A stretch of 64,000 bases of DNA, taken from positions 124,001 to 188,000 of the forward strand of contig NZ_JAGFNZ010000003.1 in assembly GCF_019448085.1 (NCBI RefSeq), read 5' to 3'. Of this stretch, positions 53,496-61,760 are shown piece by piece (within the stretch, counting starts at the first letter, position 1; each line of letters opens with the position of its first letter). The notes under the pieces were generated by a model that saw only the letters and a list, made by a program, of their open reading frames with translations, was not told where the DNA came from and made no database searches. Both the position numbers and the translations under genes were made by a program. The stretch is from Caproiciproducens faecalis (GTDB lineage: Bacteria; Bacillota; Clostridia; Oscillospirales; Acutalibacteraceae).

Positions 53496-54463
53496 TTCTG
53501 ATTCTCCTTATAACGTTTGTATGCCTCGCGGAGTTCCTGTGCGGTCTCTTCGGGGCAGGTGGGGTTGCAGCTGGCCCATGCGCCTGTTTCGCTGGAGGCG
53601 TTGAATTTCTGCTTTTCAGCGCTCCTCATCGGCGGAAAAAATTCAATGTGGAAATGAAAATCCTTTGAATAGTCGCCCATGTTGACGGGAGCGTTGTGCA
53701 TACACATCATATACGGGAAGCGGAACCCGAACAAGCTGTCCAGCATCCCGACAGTGTCGCGGATGGTCAGCCCGAGGGACGCCTTTTCTTCCTCGGTAAA
53801 ATTCGTCATATATTCCGTATGACGATTGGATATAATGTATACGCCGTAAGGATATTCGCTGTAAAACGGAAGAAAAACGGTAAAATGTTCGTTGCTGAAA
53901 ATAATTCGCTGGTTCTCCTTCCGTTCGTTTTTGAGCATGTCGCAGAACAGACACTCGTGCCTTTCTTCATAATACTCTTTTGCCGCGCTGGTTTCAAGTT
54001 CCAACTTTTTTGGCAGAAACGGGTAACCGTAAATCTGGCCGTGGGGGTGGGGCATGGTAACGCCCACCAGTTCCCCGCGGTTCTCAAACGGGAATACATA
54101 TTTGATTTTTTCATCGGCGCGCATCGCGTCAAAGCGCTCGCACCATAAATCCACCAGCTTTTTCATATGACTGTCGGAAAGCTCCGGCAGGGTCACTGTG
54201 TGGCCGGGCGAATATAAGATGACCTCGCATTTGCCGTAGCTTGGCCGTACCTTGAAGAAATCCGTCGCAACGTCGTCCGGCTCCGGTGGATTCTGTGAAA
54301 GAGCGGGAAAATCATTGTCGTATTTCATTACGTCGTAGTCCGGCACATTGCCGAAGCTGGGGCAGAACGGGCAGTAATCCTTGGGCATCTGCGGGCGGTT
54401 CTGCCTGTTGGAAGCGATCATAATCCAATCCTTGATTAAAGGATGCCATCTTAACTCAGCCAT
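53492..54463 (-). CDS. galT: Galactose-1-phosphate uridylyltransferase
   Basis: A 323-residue HIT-superfamily enzyme. The active-site histidine motif is HPHGQIYGYPF (about residue 150), preceded by FPFENRGELVGVTMP. Zinc-site-like cysteines occur in YCPFCP near the start and in CLFCDML, and the second histidine cluster is FHFHIEFFPP. It transfers UMP from UDP-glucose to galactose-1-phosphate. It lies 21 bases after galK and overlaps galE. Confidence 0.95.
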   Translation of the reverse strand: MAELRWHPLIKDWIMIASNRQNRPQMPKDYCPFCPSFGNVPDYDVMKYDNDFPALSQNPPEPDDVATDFFKVRPSYGKCEVILYSPGHTVTLPELSDSHMKKLVDLWCERFDAMRADEKIKYVFPFENRGELVGVTMPHPHGQIYGYPFLPKKLELETSAAKEYYEERHECLFCDMLKNERKENQRIIFSNEHFTVFLPFYSEYPYGVYIISNRHTEYMTNFTEEEKASLGLTIRDTVGMLDSLFGFRFPYMMCMHNAPVNMGDYSKDFHFHIEFFPPMRSAEKQKFNASSETGAWASCNPTCPEETAQELREAYKRYKENQK

Positions 54464-54484
54464 GAAAAAGTCCTCCCGAAATTC

Positions 54485-55771
54485 TTAAAGTATCTTTGTG
54501 CCGCCGACCGGGCGGATGGACAGGATGTGGCAGCTTCCCTCGCCCAGTACCGCTTCCATTTTCTCCACGAATTCGCCGAGAAATTCCTGCGGTACAAACG
54601 TCTGTACCGTTCCGGCAAAGCCGCCGCCGTGCACACGGTAAGCGCCGCCAACACTGCTTAAAAACCTCTCGCAGAGCGCCAGCGTCAGGGACATACCCTG
54701 ATCCTGCACATGCGCGGGGGAAAATACATTCTGCAGGTACATATAGGACGAATATCCGCTTTCAATAATCAGCTGCTTAAATGTATCGAAATCGTTGTTC
54801 TTTAAAGCTGCGACTTCTTTTTGAACCCTTAAACAGTCGTTATAATAGTGCATGGCGCGCAGCACCGCGCGGTCTCCCGCTTTTTCCCGCAGCGCGGGAA
54901 TGTTCTGATACAGCATTTCCTCCGGTACCTCCGACAGTACCTCTTTTCCGAAGAAGGCTGCCACCTTGCGCATTTCGGCGGGTACCGCCGCGTAGTCCGG
55001 GGTCAGGTCGGCGTGGTTGCCCTTCGTGTCTATGATGCAAAGAGCGTAGCCGCATTTTGCAAAGTCAAAATGAACCTGCTCAACCTTCGGGGACTCCGCG
55101 TCCATGAAGTCGATGGTGACAAACCCGCCGACGGAGCTGGCCGCCTGGTCCATCAGCCCGCAGGGCTTTCCGAAATAAACATTTTCGGCGTACTGGCTGA
55201 TCTGCGCAATTTTGAGCGCGCTTTCTTTTCCGCCGCAGAACAAATCGTTGACGATGGTGCCGATCAGTACCTCAAAGGCGGCGGAGGAGGAGAGGCCGGA
55301 ACCCGCAAGCACATTGGAGGTCGTGTAAGCGTCAAATCCGCCTACAGGGTAGCCGAGCTGAGAAAAGCGGCTTAAAACTCCGCGAATGAGCGAGACGGAT
55401 TTGTTGCGCTCGCTTTCTTTGACATCCAGTTCCGCTGCATTTAAGTTATCCATGGGGTAACCTTCGGATTTTACCTGTACCCGGCCGCTGTCGCTGACGG
55501 CAACAACCGCAATCACGTCGAGGTTTACGCTTGCCGCGAGCACGCGTCCGCGCTGATGGTCGGTGTGGTTGCCGCCCACTTCCGTTCTGCCGGGCGCGCT
55601 GAAGATGCTGATGTCCCGATCCCCGCCGAACAGTTTTTCAAAATTTTCAACCGCAAGCAGCAGCCTTCTGCGGTAATCCGCCGCTTTTTCGTAGTCGCAG
55701 ACATAAAGATAGGATAGGTTTTCATCCAGTTTTCCCTGAGAAATCCATTCTTTTACTTTTGCAGACAGCAT
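54485..55771 (-). CDS. galK: Galactokinase
   Basis: A 428-residue GHMP kinase, longer than the usual 380-400 because of an N-terminal extension of about 40 residues. Galactokinase signature APGRTEVGGNHTDHQRGRVL is at about 62. The ATP-binding GSGLSSSAAFEVL is about 155, and the C-terminal GHMP motif RVHGGGFAGTVQTFVP about 380. It phosphorylates galactose imported by MglABC and opens the Leloir pathway. Start ATG behind GGGGGTAACAAA. Confidence 0.94.
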   Translation of the reverse strand: MLSAKVKEWISQGKLDENLSYLYVCDYEKAADYRRRLLLAVENFEKLFGGDRDISIFSAPGRTEVGGNHTDHQRGRVLAASVNLDVIAVVAVSDSGRVQVKSEGYPMDNLNAAELDVKESERNKSVSLIRGVLSRFSQLGYPVGGFDAYTTSNVLAGSGLSSSAAFEVLIGTIVNDLFCGGKESALKIAQISQYAENVYFGKPCGLMDQAASSVGGFVTIDFMDAESPKVEQVHFDFAKCGYALCIIDTKGNHADLTPDYAAVPAEMRKVAAFFGKEVLSEVPEEMLYQNIPALREKAGDRAVLRAMHYYNDCLRVQKEVAALKNNDFDTFKQLIIESGYSSYMYLQNVFSPAHVQDQGMSLTLALCERFLSSVGGAYRVHGGGFAGTVQTFVPQEFLGEFVEKMEAVLGEGSCHILSIRPVGGTKIL

Positions 55772-55833
55772 TTTGTTACCCCCTGTATTTTTTTAATGAG
55801 GACAAAAATAATGATTATGCAATATCCGACTAT

Positions 55834-55862
55834 ATTCTATTCTAATCATCGGCTGTTTGCAA
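55834..55862 (-). promoter_or_regulatory. Promoter of galKTE
   Basis: On the minus strand TTGCAA (55862-55857), 17 bases, TAGAAT (55839-55834). No cre-like or AraC half-site is obvious. The 55863-56013 segment must also carry the ECF sigma promoter, which I cannot identify. Confidence 0.55.
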
Positions 55863-56013
55863 GGACAATATACTCAATTTTATAGACTTATGTTGCACTG
55901 AAAGAGTCGGGTTCGAGCGTTTTGGGAATGGGAGAAAAATATTTCTGCGGAATTTCCATAAAGTGCAAGCTGGGTGCTTTTTCAATCGTATTGTAACTGA
56001 AGGGGGCGAAAAG

Positions 56014-56499
56014 GTGAAATCAACAATTGACGCGGACAGCAGGATTCTGTCGTGCCTTGCCCGCTATTCCGACATGGTCGTGCGCATTGCGTTTCAGAAT
56101 GTAAAAAGCAGAGCGGAAGCGGAGGACATTGCGCAGGAGGTCTTTCTTCGGCTGTTTACGCGGAGGCCGGACTTTGAGGACGACGAGCATGAGAAAGCGT
56201 GGATGATCCGCGTGACGGTCAATCTTTGCAAGGATTACCTGAAATCTTCATGGTTCCGGAAAAGGGCCGATCTGGGGGATAATCTCCTGTCCCGCGACGG
56301 GAACGGAGAGGTTCTGGACGCGGTGATGCGGCTGCCCGTAAAATTCAGAAATGTCATTTATCTGCATTACTACGAGGATATGAGCGTGACTGAAATCGCG
56401 TCTGTTTTACAGCAAAAGGAGAATACGGTTTCTTCGTGGCTGCACCGGGCGCGAAAGCAGCTGAAAGTGACGTTGACAGGAGGCTTTGGCGATGAATAG
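56014..56499 (+). CDS. ECF-type RNA polymerase sigma factor
   Basis: A 161-residue sigma-70 family factor. Region 2 covers about 13-80 (VVRIAFQNVKSRAEAEDIAQEVFLRLFTR, then KAWMIRVTVNLCKDYLKS). Region 4 covers about 100-155 (LPVKFRNVIYLHYYEDMSVTEIASVLQQKENTVSSWLHRARKQL). The GTG start at 56014 has a GAAGGGGG site; an upstream in-frame ATG has none. Its stop overlaps by 8 bases the start of a membrane protein of anti-sigma layout carrying a serpin domain, which should control it. Confidence 0.9.
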   Translation: MKSTIDADSRILSCLARYSDMVVRIAFQNVKSRAEAEDIAQEVFLRLFTRRPDFEDDEHEKAWMIRVTVNLCKDYLKSSWFRKRADLGDNLLSRDGNGEVLDAVMRLPVKFRNVIYLHYYEDMSVTEIASVLQQKENTVSSWLHRARKQLKVTLTGGFGDE

Positions 56500-57880
56500 A
56501 GAAAAATATATTTCCGAATTAAATGAAATAAAGGCATCGGAAGATTTTCAACAGAAAACAGCGGGATTGTTGAAAAATTTCCCGCAGGGAACAGAGCCGC
56601 AAAAGAAAAAAAGACCGCTGCGGCTGGTGCTGGTTCCCGCGCTTGCGGTTGTGATCGTTTGCGGACTTTTCTTCAGCGGGATACTGTCTCCCTTTCCTAC
56701 GGTCAGTGCCGCTGAAAACCTGATGGACGGGATAACGGCAAATAAAATCGACCTGCAGGGCGACATCAGTCCCGACTTTATTCGCGCACAGCAGGATTTT
56801 TCCGTCCGCCTGTTTCAAAATTCCGTGAGCAAGGGTAAAAATTCCCTTGCTTCCCCGGTTTCGGTTTCCCTTGCGCTCGGCATGACGGCAAACGGCGCGG
56901 CGAGCGAAACGCTGACCCAGTTTGAAAAAGTGCTGGGAAACGGTATGAATCTTTCCGAGTTTAACCGGAACGAGTACCTGTTTGCAAATCAGCTGAAATC
57001 CATTACGGACGGCAAGCTGCAGATTGCCAATTCCATTTGGTACCGTAACAAAAACCTGACGGTGGAAAAGGGATTTCTGCAGAAAAACGCCGATTATTTC
57101 GGCGCGGGCGCGTTTCAGCTCGATTTTGGAAAGCAGTCTACCGTGAATAAAATCAACGGCTGGGTAAAGGAAAATACCGGCGGGAAAATCGATAAAATGG
57201 TCGATAGAATCGACAATTCCACGGTAATGTATTTGATTAACGCACTCTATTTCGAATCGGATTGGCAGATTCCATATGCCGATTACAACGTTATTGACAA
57301 GGAATTCCAAGCCCCGGGCAGCAAGGTGACCGTGCCGTTTATGGGTTCCGAGGAAACCTATCTTCACGGAGGGAACGCCGACGGCATCCTGAAACCCTTT
57401 AAGGACGACCGCTTTGCTTTCATGGCGATTTTGCCGAAGGAAGGAGTCGGTTTGGACGAATATATCGCGCAGATGACAGGGGAATCTTTTTCGGCACTGC
57501 TCGCCTCAGCGGGGGACGAAACCGCCGACAGCTCCCTGCCAAAATTCAAGTACGAGTTTTCTGTGGATTTAAATGATCCGCTCAAAGCGCTGGGCCTGAC
57601 CGACGCCTTTGATTCCGATCGCGCGGACTTCCGTTCCATGGGCAGTTCTCCGGACGGAAAGCTTTTTATCAGCGATGTGCTGCACAAGACGTTTATTCAG
57701 GTGGATGAGCTGGGCGCGAAAGCCGGCGCCGCTACTTCCGTGTCAATGGCTGCGACGAGCTCCGCGCCCGTGGCCGAAAAAAAGAAAGTCGTTTTCAACC
57801 GCCCGTTCGTTTACGCGATTGTAGACGTACAGACGGGGCTGCCCGTCTTTATCGGCACAGTCAGCAATCCGAAAGAATAA
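56492..57880 (+). CDS. Anti-sigma-like membrane protein with extracellular serpin domain
   Basis: A 462-residue protein. Residues 1-44 are a polar cytoplasmic segment (MNREKYISELNEIKASEDF...), of the type seen at the N-terminus of clostridial anti-sigma factors. Residues 45-63 form one membrane helix. From about 100 to the end runs a full serpin fold: SLASPVSVSLALGMTANGA, NSIWYRNKNL, VMYLINALYFESDW, FNRPFVYAIVDVQTGLPVFIGTV. The reactive-loop hinge (about 406-417) is ELGAKAGAATS with small residues, compatible with an inhibitory serpin. The predicted P1 region is MAATSSA. Gene overlap and AGGAGG place it as the sigma factor's partner. Confidence 0.88.
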   Translation: MNREKYISELNEIKASEDFQQKTAGLLKNFPQGTEPQKKKRPLRLVLVPALAVVIVCGLFFSGILSPFPTVSAAENLMDGITANKIDLQGDISPDFIRAQQDFSVRLFQNSVSKGKNSLASPVSVSLALGMTANGAASETLTQFEKVLGNGMNLSEFNRNEYLFANQLKSITDGKLQIANSIWYRNKNLTVEKGFLQKNADYFGAGAFQLDFGKQSTVNKINGWVKENTGGKIDKMVDRIDNSTVMYLINALYFESDWQIPYADYNVIDKEFQAPGSKVTVPFMGSEETYLHGGNADGILKPFKDDRFAFMAILPKEGVGLDEYIAQMTGESFSALLASAGDETADSSLPKFKYEFSVDLNDPLKALGLTDAFDSDRADFRSMGSSPDGKLFISDVLHKTFIQVDELGAKAGAATSVSMAATSSAPVAEKKKVVFNRPFVYAIVDVQTGLPVFIGTVSNPKE

Positions 57881-57896
57881 TACTGGAAAAAACAGA

Positions 57897-57932
57897 GGGG
57901 GCGACGGTTAAAAGCCGTCGCCCCTGCTTTTT
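57897..57932. terminator. Bidirectional terminator after the serpin gene
   Basis: GGGGCGACGG / CCGTCGCCCC followed by TGCTTTTT on the plus strand, and by CTCTGTTTTTTCC on the minus strand for the small gene ending at 57931. Confidence 0.88.
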
Positions 57933-58101
57933 ATGGATGAAAATTGGTCTTTTTCGGAGTCTCACAAATCCGGAATTCTGTGATGACAGGACTTTCGTCC
58001 ACATAATCATTTTCCCCTTTTTGCTGTGCTTTCACAAGCAGTTCTACGGCATCTTCGACTTTTGCCGCAAGTTCAAAATACATTTTTCGATAGTCCGGCA
58101 T
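57931..58101 (-). CDS. 56-residue acidic protein, unknown
   Basis: ATG at 58101 behind an excellent AAAGGAGG site (9-base spacer) encodes MPDYRKMYFELAAKVEDAVE followed by a Lys/Gln helix and a polar tail ending NFHP. The N-terminal helix has an amphipathic pattern common to small clostridial proteins of this opening (MPDYKKMY...). Function unknown. It is divergent from a small HTH regulator and the shared region carries three copies of a palindrome, so the two genes are probably co-regulated. Confidence 0.75.
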   Translation of the reverse strand: MPDYRKMYFELAAKVEDAVELLVKAQQKGENDYVDESPVITEFRICETPKKTNFHP

Positions 58102-58120
58102 ATCAATGTCCTCCTTTGTA

Positions 58121-58144
58121 TAATTAGTGCTATATCACTAATTA
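58121..58144. promoter_or_regulatory. Operator copy 1 (extended palindrome)
   Basis: TAATTAGTG-CTATAT-CACTAATTA is a perfect 9-bp inverted repeat next to the ribosome site of the 56-residue gene. Confidence 0.7.
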
Positions 58145-58161
58145 TATCACAAAACGAATTG

Positions 58162-58177
58162 TAGTGCTATATCACTA
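58162..58177. promoter_or_regulatory. Operator copy 2
   Basis: TAGTGCTATATCACTA is identical in core to copy 1, in the middle of the divergent region. Confidence 0.7.
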
Positions 58178-58182
58178 ACAAA

Positions 58183-58211
58183 TTGCTTTTCTTTTAGTTA
58201 TTCTCTATCTA
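58183..58211 (+). promoter_or_regulatory. Probable promoter of the HTH regulator
   Basis: TTGCTT (58183-58188), 17 bases, TATCTA (58206-58211), overlapped by operator copy 3. Confidence 0.45.
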
Positions 58212-58225
58212 GTGATATAACACTG
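58210..58225. promoter_or_regulatory. Operator copy 3
   Basis: TAGTGATATAACACTG shares the core with two changed positions. It lies between the -10 box and the ribosome site of the HTH gene. Confidence 0.65.
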
Positions 58226-58236
58226 GGAGGGTTATT

Positions 58237-58479
58237 ATGAATGCAAGACAGGCAGTCGCAGACAGAATTATTGAGCTGTGTAAGGAAAGGAATATGACGC
58301 CGAATGCATTGAGCTACCGTGCTGCGGTACCGCAGTCGACGATTAAGAGTATCTTAAATAATGAAAGTCAAAATCCAGGAATTGTGACGATTAAGAAGCT
58401 GTGCGACGGGTTAGGCATTTCCTTGCCCGATTTTTTCGATACGCCCGAGTTCCGTAATTTAGAGCAGGAAATCAAGTGA
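58237..58479 (+). CDS. Small HTH (XRE) regulator
   Basis: An 80-residue Cro/CI-type protein that is almost only a helix-turn-helix domain (LCKERNMTPNALSYRAAVPQSTIKSILNNES, then IVTIKKLCDGLGISLPDFFD). Such proteins bind short palindromes as dimers. Three matching palindromes lie in its promoter region, so it is the likely repressor of itself and of the divergent 56-residue gene. Start ATG behind GGGAGGG. Confidence 0.9.
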   Translation: MNARQAVADRIIELCKERNMTPNALSYRAAVPQSTIKSILNNESQNPGIVTIKKLCDGLGISLPDFFDTPEFRNLEQEIK

Positions 58480-58522
58480 CCTTCCCGGTCAAGATTATTT
58501 TATGTTTTTATTTGGAATTATG

Positions 58523-58549
58523 TAAATTTCATAACGGAAGCAACGATAT
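58523..58549 (+). promoter_or_regulatory. Sigma-D/sigma-28-type flagellin promoter
   Basis: TAAA (58523-58526), 15 bases, AACGATAT (58542-58549) matches the motility consensus TAAA-N15-GCCGATAT in all but two bases. It points at the flagellin gene 66 bases downstream. Confidence 0.8.
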
Positions 58550-58615
58550 ATTAAATAGAACTTAAAAAAGGCGGCGAAAGGACTCGCTGTTTTCGGATTT
58601 TAGGGAGTAATGGAA

Positions 58616-59503
58616 ATGGTAATCCAGCATAACCTCAGCGCGCTTTTCGTGCTGCGGCAGATTTCCATCAATCAGGCGCTGTGCGACAAAAGTATCAGAA
58701 GGCTTTCGTCTGGATACCGCATCAATTCCGCTGCGGATGACCCGGCGGGCCTTGCCGTATCTGAAAAAATGCGGGCGCAGATCCGCGGGCTGCAGGCCGC
58801 GCAGCAAAACACACAGGACGGGATCAGCCTGGTCCAGACCGCGGAAGGAAACCTGAACGAAACGCAGTCGATTCTGAACAGAATGATGGAGCTTGCGGTG
58901 CAGTCCTCCAATGGAACCTACCAGAATGATACGGATAGAAAAAATTCGAGCAAGGAGTTTGAGTCTCTGAAGCAGGAGATTGACCGGATTGCCAATACGA
59001 CGGATTTTAACGGCACTAAGCTGCTGAACGGCAGCCTGGCTGAAATTACCGACCCTGCCAGCCCGGAGTACGGGAAGGGCGGCATTACGCTGCAGGTTGG
59101 TGCGGATAATTCGAAAGACGGCCAGTATACCATTCATATTCCCAATCTGGGGATACAGGGGCTGGGTTTGGACGGTACTTCCATTGCCACGCAGGAGGGC
59201 GCCCAAAAGGCCGTTGATCTGATTAAAAAGGCGGCCGACACGGTTGCCGGCGCGCGCGGAAGTCTGGGCGCCGCGCAAAATGGGCTGGAGCGTCAGCTGA
59301 GCTGCCTTTCCACCATGGAGGACAATCTTACGGCGGCGGAAAGCCGCATCCGTGACGTGGATATGGCGCGGGAAATGATGGAGCTGGCACAGCACAATAT
59401 TCTGGTGCAGGCGGGCATGGCAATGCTGGCGCAGGCAAACCTGCAGCCGCAGAGAATTTTAAAGCTGCTGGAAGACAGCCTTCCGAAAAACAACCGGGAT
59501 TAA
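58616..59503 (+). CDS. Flagellin
   Basis: A 295-residue flagellin. The conserved N-terminal D0/D1 region (MVIQHNLSALFV, KSIRRLSSGYRINSAADDPAGLAVSEKMRAQIRGL) and the C-terminal one (RIRDVDMAREMMELAQHNILVQAGMAMLAQANLQPQRILKLL) are complete. The central variable part is short (about 150-200). Start: ATG at 58616 has GGGAG with an 8-base spacer and gives the canonical N-terminus; the ATG at 58610 is too close to the site. It stands alone, without chaperone, cap or other flagellar genes nearby. It may be a secondary flagellin. Confidence 0.93.
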   Translation: MVIQHNLSALFVLRQISINQALCDKSIRRLSSGYRINSAADDPAGLAVSEKMRAQIRGLQAAQQNTQDGISLVQTAEGNLNETQSILNRMMELAVQSSNGTYQNDTDRKNSSKEFESLKQEIDRIANTTDFNGTKLLNGSLAEITDPASPEYGKGGITLQVGADNSKDGQYTIHIPNLGIQGLGLDGTSIATQEGAQKAVDLIKKAADTVAGARGSLGAAQNGLERQLSCLSTMEDNLTAAESRIRDVDMAREMMELAQHNILVQAGMAMLAQANLQPQRILKLLEDSLPKNNRD

Positions 59504-59504
59504 A

Positions 59505-59540
59505 AAAGACGAAGCGAAATTTTTCGCTCCGTCTTTATTT
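59505..59540. terminator. Bidirectional terminator
   Basis: AAAGACG-a-AGCGAAA / TTTCGCT-c-CGTCTTT with T-rich flanks on both strands, between flagellin and the FtsA-like gene. Confidence 0.85.
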
Positions 59541-59545
59541 CTATA

Positions 59546-61666
59546 TCACGATGGCCGCTGGGTATGATCCCAGAAAATCTCAACTTTATCCCCGTCCGCA
59601 AGCACCTGAAGGTAAGCCGAGTCCTGCCCGTTAATATGTAAAACGATGTTTCCCTGCGGCTTGGACAGGTCAAAGTCCACCAGATTGAGCATGTCGATCA
59701 GCCGGTAGGGGGTCTTGTCCGGCTTGGCTTTCAGGGCAAGTGGCGCTCCGTTTAAGGTGACGCGAAGCGCGGCGGCCTCCGGCGGCTCATCCTCCCGCAG
59801 TACTTCTGCGGTTTGCGGTTCAGCTTCCTGTACCGGTTCGTCAAAAACCGGTTCCGGCGGCGCTTCCGCCTGGATGATAATGGGGGCGTACTCTATCTGA
59901 TCTCCCGCGGCAAGCGGGCTTTCCGGGTCGGCGAGCTGTCCGTTCAAAAGATACGGGCGTGTCTCGTCTTCCCCGGCAAAAATAAGAAGCTCCCGAAGGG
60001 TTTTAATCGGGAAGGTCTGAACCCGGTCGCGCGCGCAAAGGGGGTGTTCCGGTCCTGCGGGCTGACCGTTGACGATGGCGCGGGTACCCACGGAAAACTC
60101 TGAACCGTTCAGGAATACCGTGCAGGTTTGTTCCAGACTGACTAAATCACCCAGCAGCGGGTGAGCGTCTTCGCCCGCAACGGCAGGAGTAAAGTCAATA
60201 CTGTCCCCGGCTTTGATCGTGGCGGCAATGTTGCTCTCCGCGCCGTTGAGCAAAATGCGCGCCGCGGCGGGATGCCCGCCGTAGATAATTTTCTTTTCCC
60301 CGTTCAGCTCCACAATCATACTCTGCCCGGAACGGCTGATGAGTTGATTATAGCTGAACCCGTTCATCAGCAGCACATCCAGAACAGAAAGTTTGCCGCT
60401 GCGAAAGAGCTTTGCACGGCTTCCGTTCAGCGTAATGGTAAAGCTGTCGTTGATGAGATTCAGCGCGGCGGATACGGCAATGCCCAGCGGGGTGGCGTAT
60501 TCCGGCCCGGTTACGTTTTCTTCCGAAGAGGAGATATGCACCATAAAATTGCTTCCGCCAATGGCCACGCGGGTGACGGGCAGATTGAGGTATTCCGCCA
60601 CGCACTCACACATCCCCGGCAGCTTGCTGCCGCCGCCCACCAGAAAGACAGCCGACGGAGGGCCGCCGTTGGTCTGTACGATTCGCTGGGAAATTTCCTC
60701 GCAGAGCGCGCGCATCACCGGTTCGGTCTGACTGCGGATTTCCTCCGGCGTGACCGTATGTTCAAAGCCCAGAATATCGGTAAAGACGATATCCCGTTCT
60801 CCGCTCATTTTCAATTTAATTTCTTCCGCGGTGTTGAAGTCGACCAGATAAATTTTCATGATTGCTTCGGTGACCTCGTCGCCCGCCACGGTGGCCATGG
60901 TGTAGCCCACAACGCCGCCGTCCTTGGAAATCGCGATGTCTGACGTGCCCGCGCCGATGTCCACCAGAGCAAGGTTTAACAGGCGCAGCTTCTGCGGGAT
61001 CGCCGCGTTCATGGCGGCAATCGGTTCCAGCGTCAGGCTGGAGACCTCCAGCCCGGTTTTATGCATGGTGGTATACAGGCTGTCCACCACTTCCCGGGGC
61101 AGAAAGGTGGCGATGACCTCCACGCCGATGTTTTGTCCGCGATGTTCCAGCAGGTTGGAAATGGGGTAGCGGTCCAGCGTGTACTGAATGACGGAATAGC
61201 CCACCAAATAAAAGACGGGCTGGTTTTCGTCCGGGGTTTCGGGGTTGAACTGCCGTTCGGCCGCTTCAATCGCCCCTGCTTCCAGCCGGCACACCAACTC
61301 TTCGTCAATCACCTGTGACTGCTTCAGCGCCAGCTCGTAAGAGGCCTTCTGTGTTTTCAGTGCGCGCCCTGCCGCCGCAACGCAGACATGACGCAGCGGA
61401 TACCCAACGCGTTTTTCCAGTTTTTCCTTGACTTGCTTCGCCACCCGGCTTACCTGTTCGATATCTTCAATCTGGCCGTCAATCATGGCGCGTTTCGGGT
61501 GTTCAACCTGTTCTACGGCGGAGATGCGCAGCTTTTCCTTCTCCAAAGTCCCTACAATGCCGATGACGCTTCTGGTTCCGATGTCAAGCGCGAACACATA
61601 ATCCTCGGGAGCCGCCGCCCCATCCGCGGGTTTTGCCAGAGAATCCGGCTGTATTTCAGTTTGCAT
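59546..61666 (-). CDS. FtsA/PilM-like ATPase with long C-terminal beta-rich extension
   Basis: A 706-residue protein, far longer than FtsA (about 420). Residues 20-400 are an actin-fold/SHS2 ATPase: VFALDIGTRSVIGIVG (phosphate 1), the SHS2 insert VCVAAAGRALKTQ, LALVDIGAGTSDIAI (phosphate 2) and AVFLVGGGSKLPGM (adenosine). Residues 410-706 hold several units with LNG-x-n-L-x-x-GD-x-I/V pattern (VELNGEKKIIYGG, VFLNGSEFSVG, YLLNGQLADPESPLAAGDQIEY, LQVLADGDKVEIFW), suggesting repeated beta-grasp-like domains. No membrane-binding amphipathic tail is seen. It is monocistronic with its own promoter, so it is not the dcw-cluster ftsA. Confidence 0.82.
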   Translation of the reverse strand: MQTEIQPDSLAKPADGAAAPEDYVFALDIGTRSVIGIVGTLEKEKLRISAVEQVEHPKRAMIDGQIEDIEQVSRVAKQVKEKLEKRVGYPLRHVCVAAAGRALKTQKASYELALKQSQVIDEELVCRLEAGAIEAAERQFNPETPDENQPVFYLVGYSVIQYTLDRYPISNLLEHRGQNIGVEVIATFLPREVVDSLYTTMHKTGLEVSSLTLEPIAAMNAAIPQKLRLLNLALVDIGAGTSDIAISKDGGVVGYTMATVAGDEVTEAIMKIYLVDFNTAEEIKLKMSGERDIVFTDILGFEHTVTPEEIRSQTEPVMRALCEEISQRIVQTNGGPPSAVFLVGGGSKLPGMCECVAEYLNLPVTRVAIGGSNFMVHISSSEENVTGPEYATPLGIAVSAALNLINDSFTITLNGSRAKLFRSGKLSVLDVLLMNGFSYNQLISRSGQSMIVELNGEKKIIYGGHPAAARILLNGAESNIAATIKAGDSIDFTPAVAGEDAHPLLGDLVSLEQTCTVFLNGSEFSVGTRAIVNGQPAGPEHPLCARDRVQTFPIKTLRELLIFAGEDETRPYLLNGQLADPESPLAAGDQIEYAPIIIQAEAPPEPVFDEPVQEAEPQTAEVLREDEPPEAAALRVTLNGAPLALKAKPDKTPYRLIDMLNLVDFDLSKPQGNIVLHINGQDSAYLQVLADGDKVEIFWDHTQRPS

Positions 61667-61722
61667 AGGGATCGCCTCCGCTTCGCAGAAATTCGTCTGT
61701 TTTCGACGTTATTTACCATTTG

Positions 61723-61751
61723 ATTTTACTACAGTTTTCCAGCAATTGCAA
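61723..61751 (-). promoter_or_regulatory. Promoter of the FtsA-like gene
   Basis: On the minus strand TTGCAA (61751-61746), 17 bases, TAAAAT (61728-61723). Confidence 0.65.
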
Positions 61752-61760
61752 TCGGAGCGG

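Noticed and set aside
58121-58225. Three spaced near-identical repeats resembling a mini repeat array
   Set aside because: Each is a palindrome placed over promoter elements and the spacers are short and unequal; they are operators, not CRISPR.
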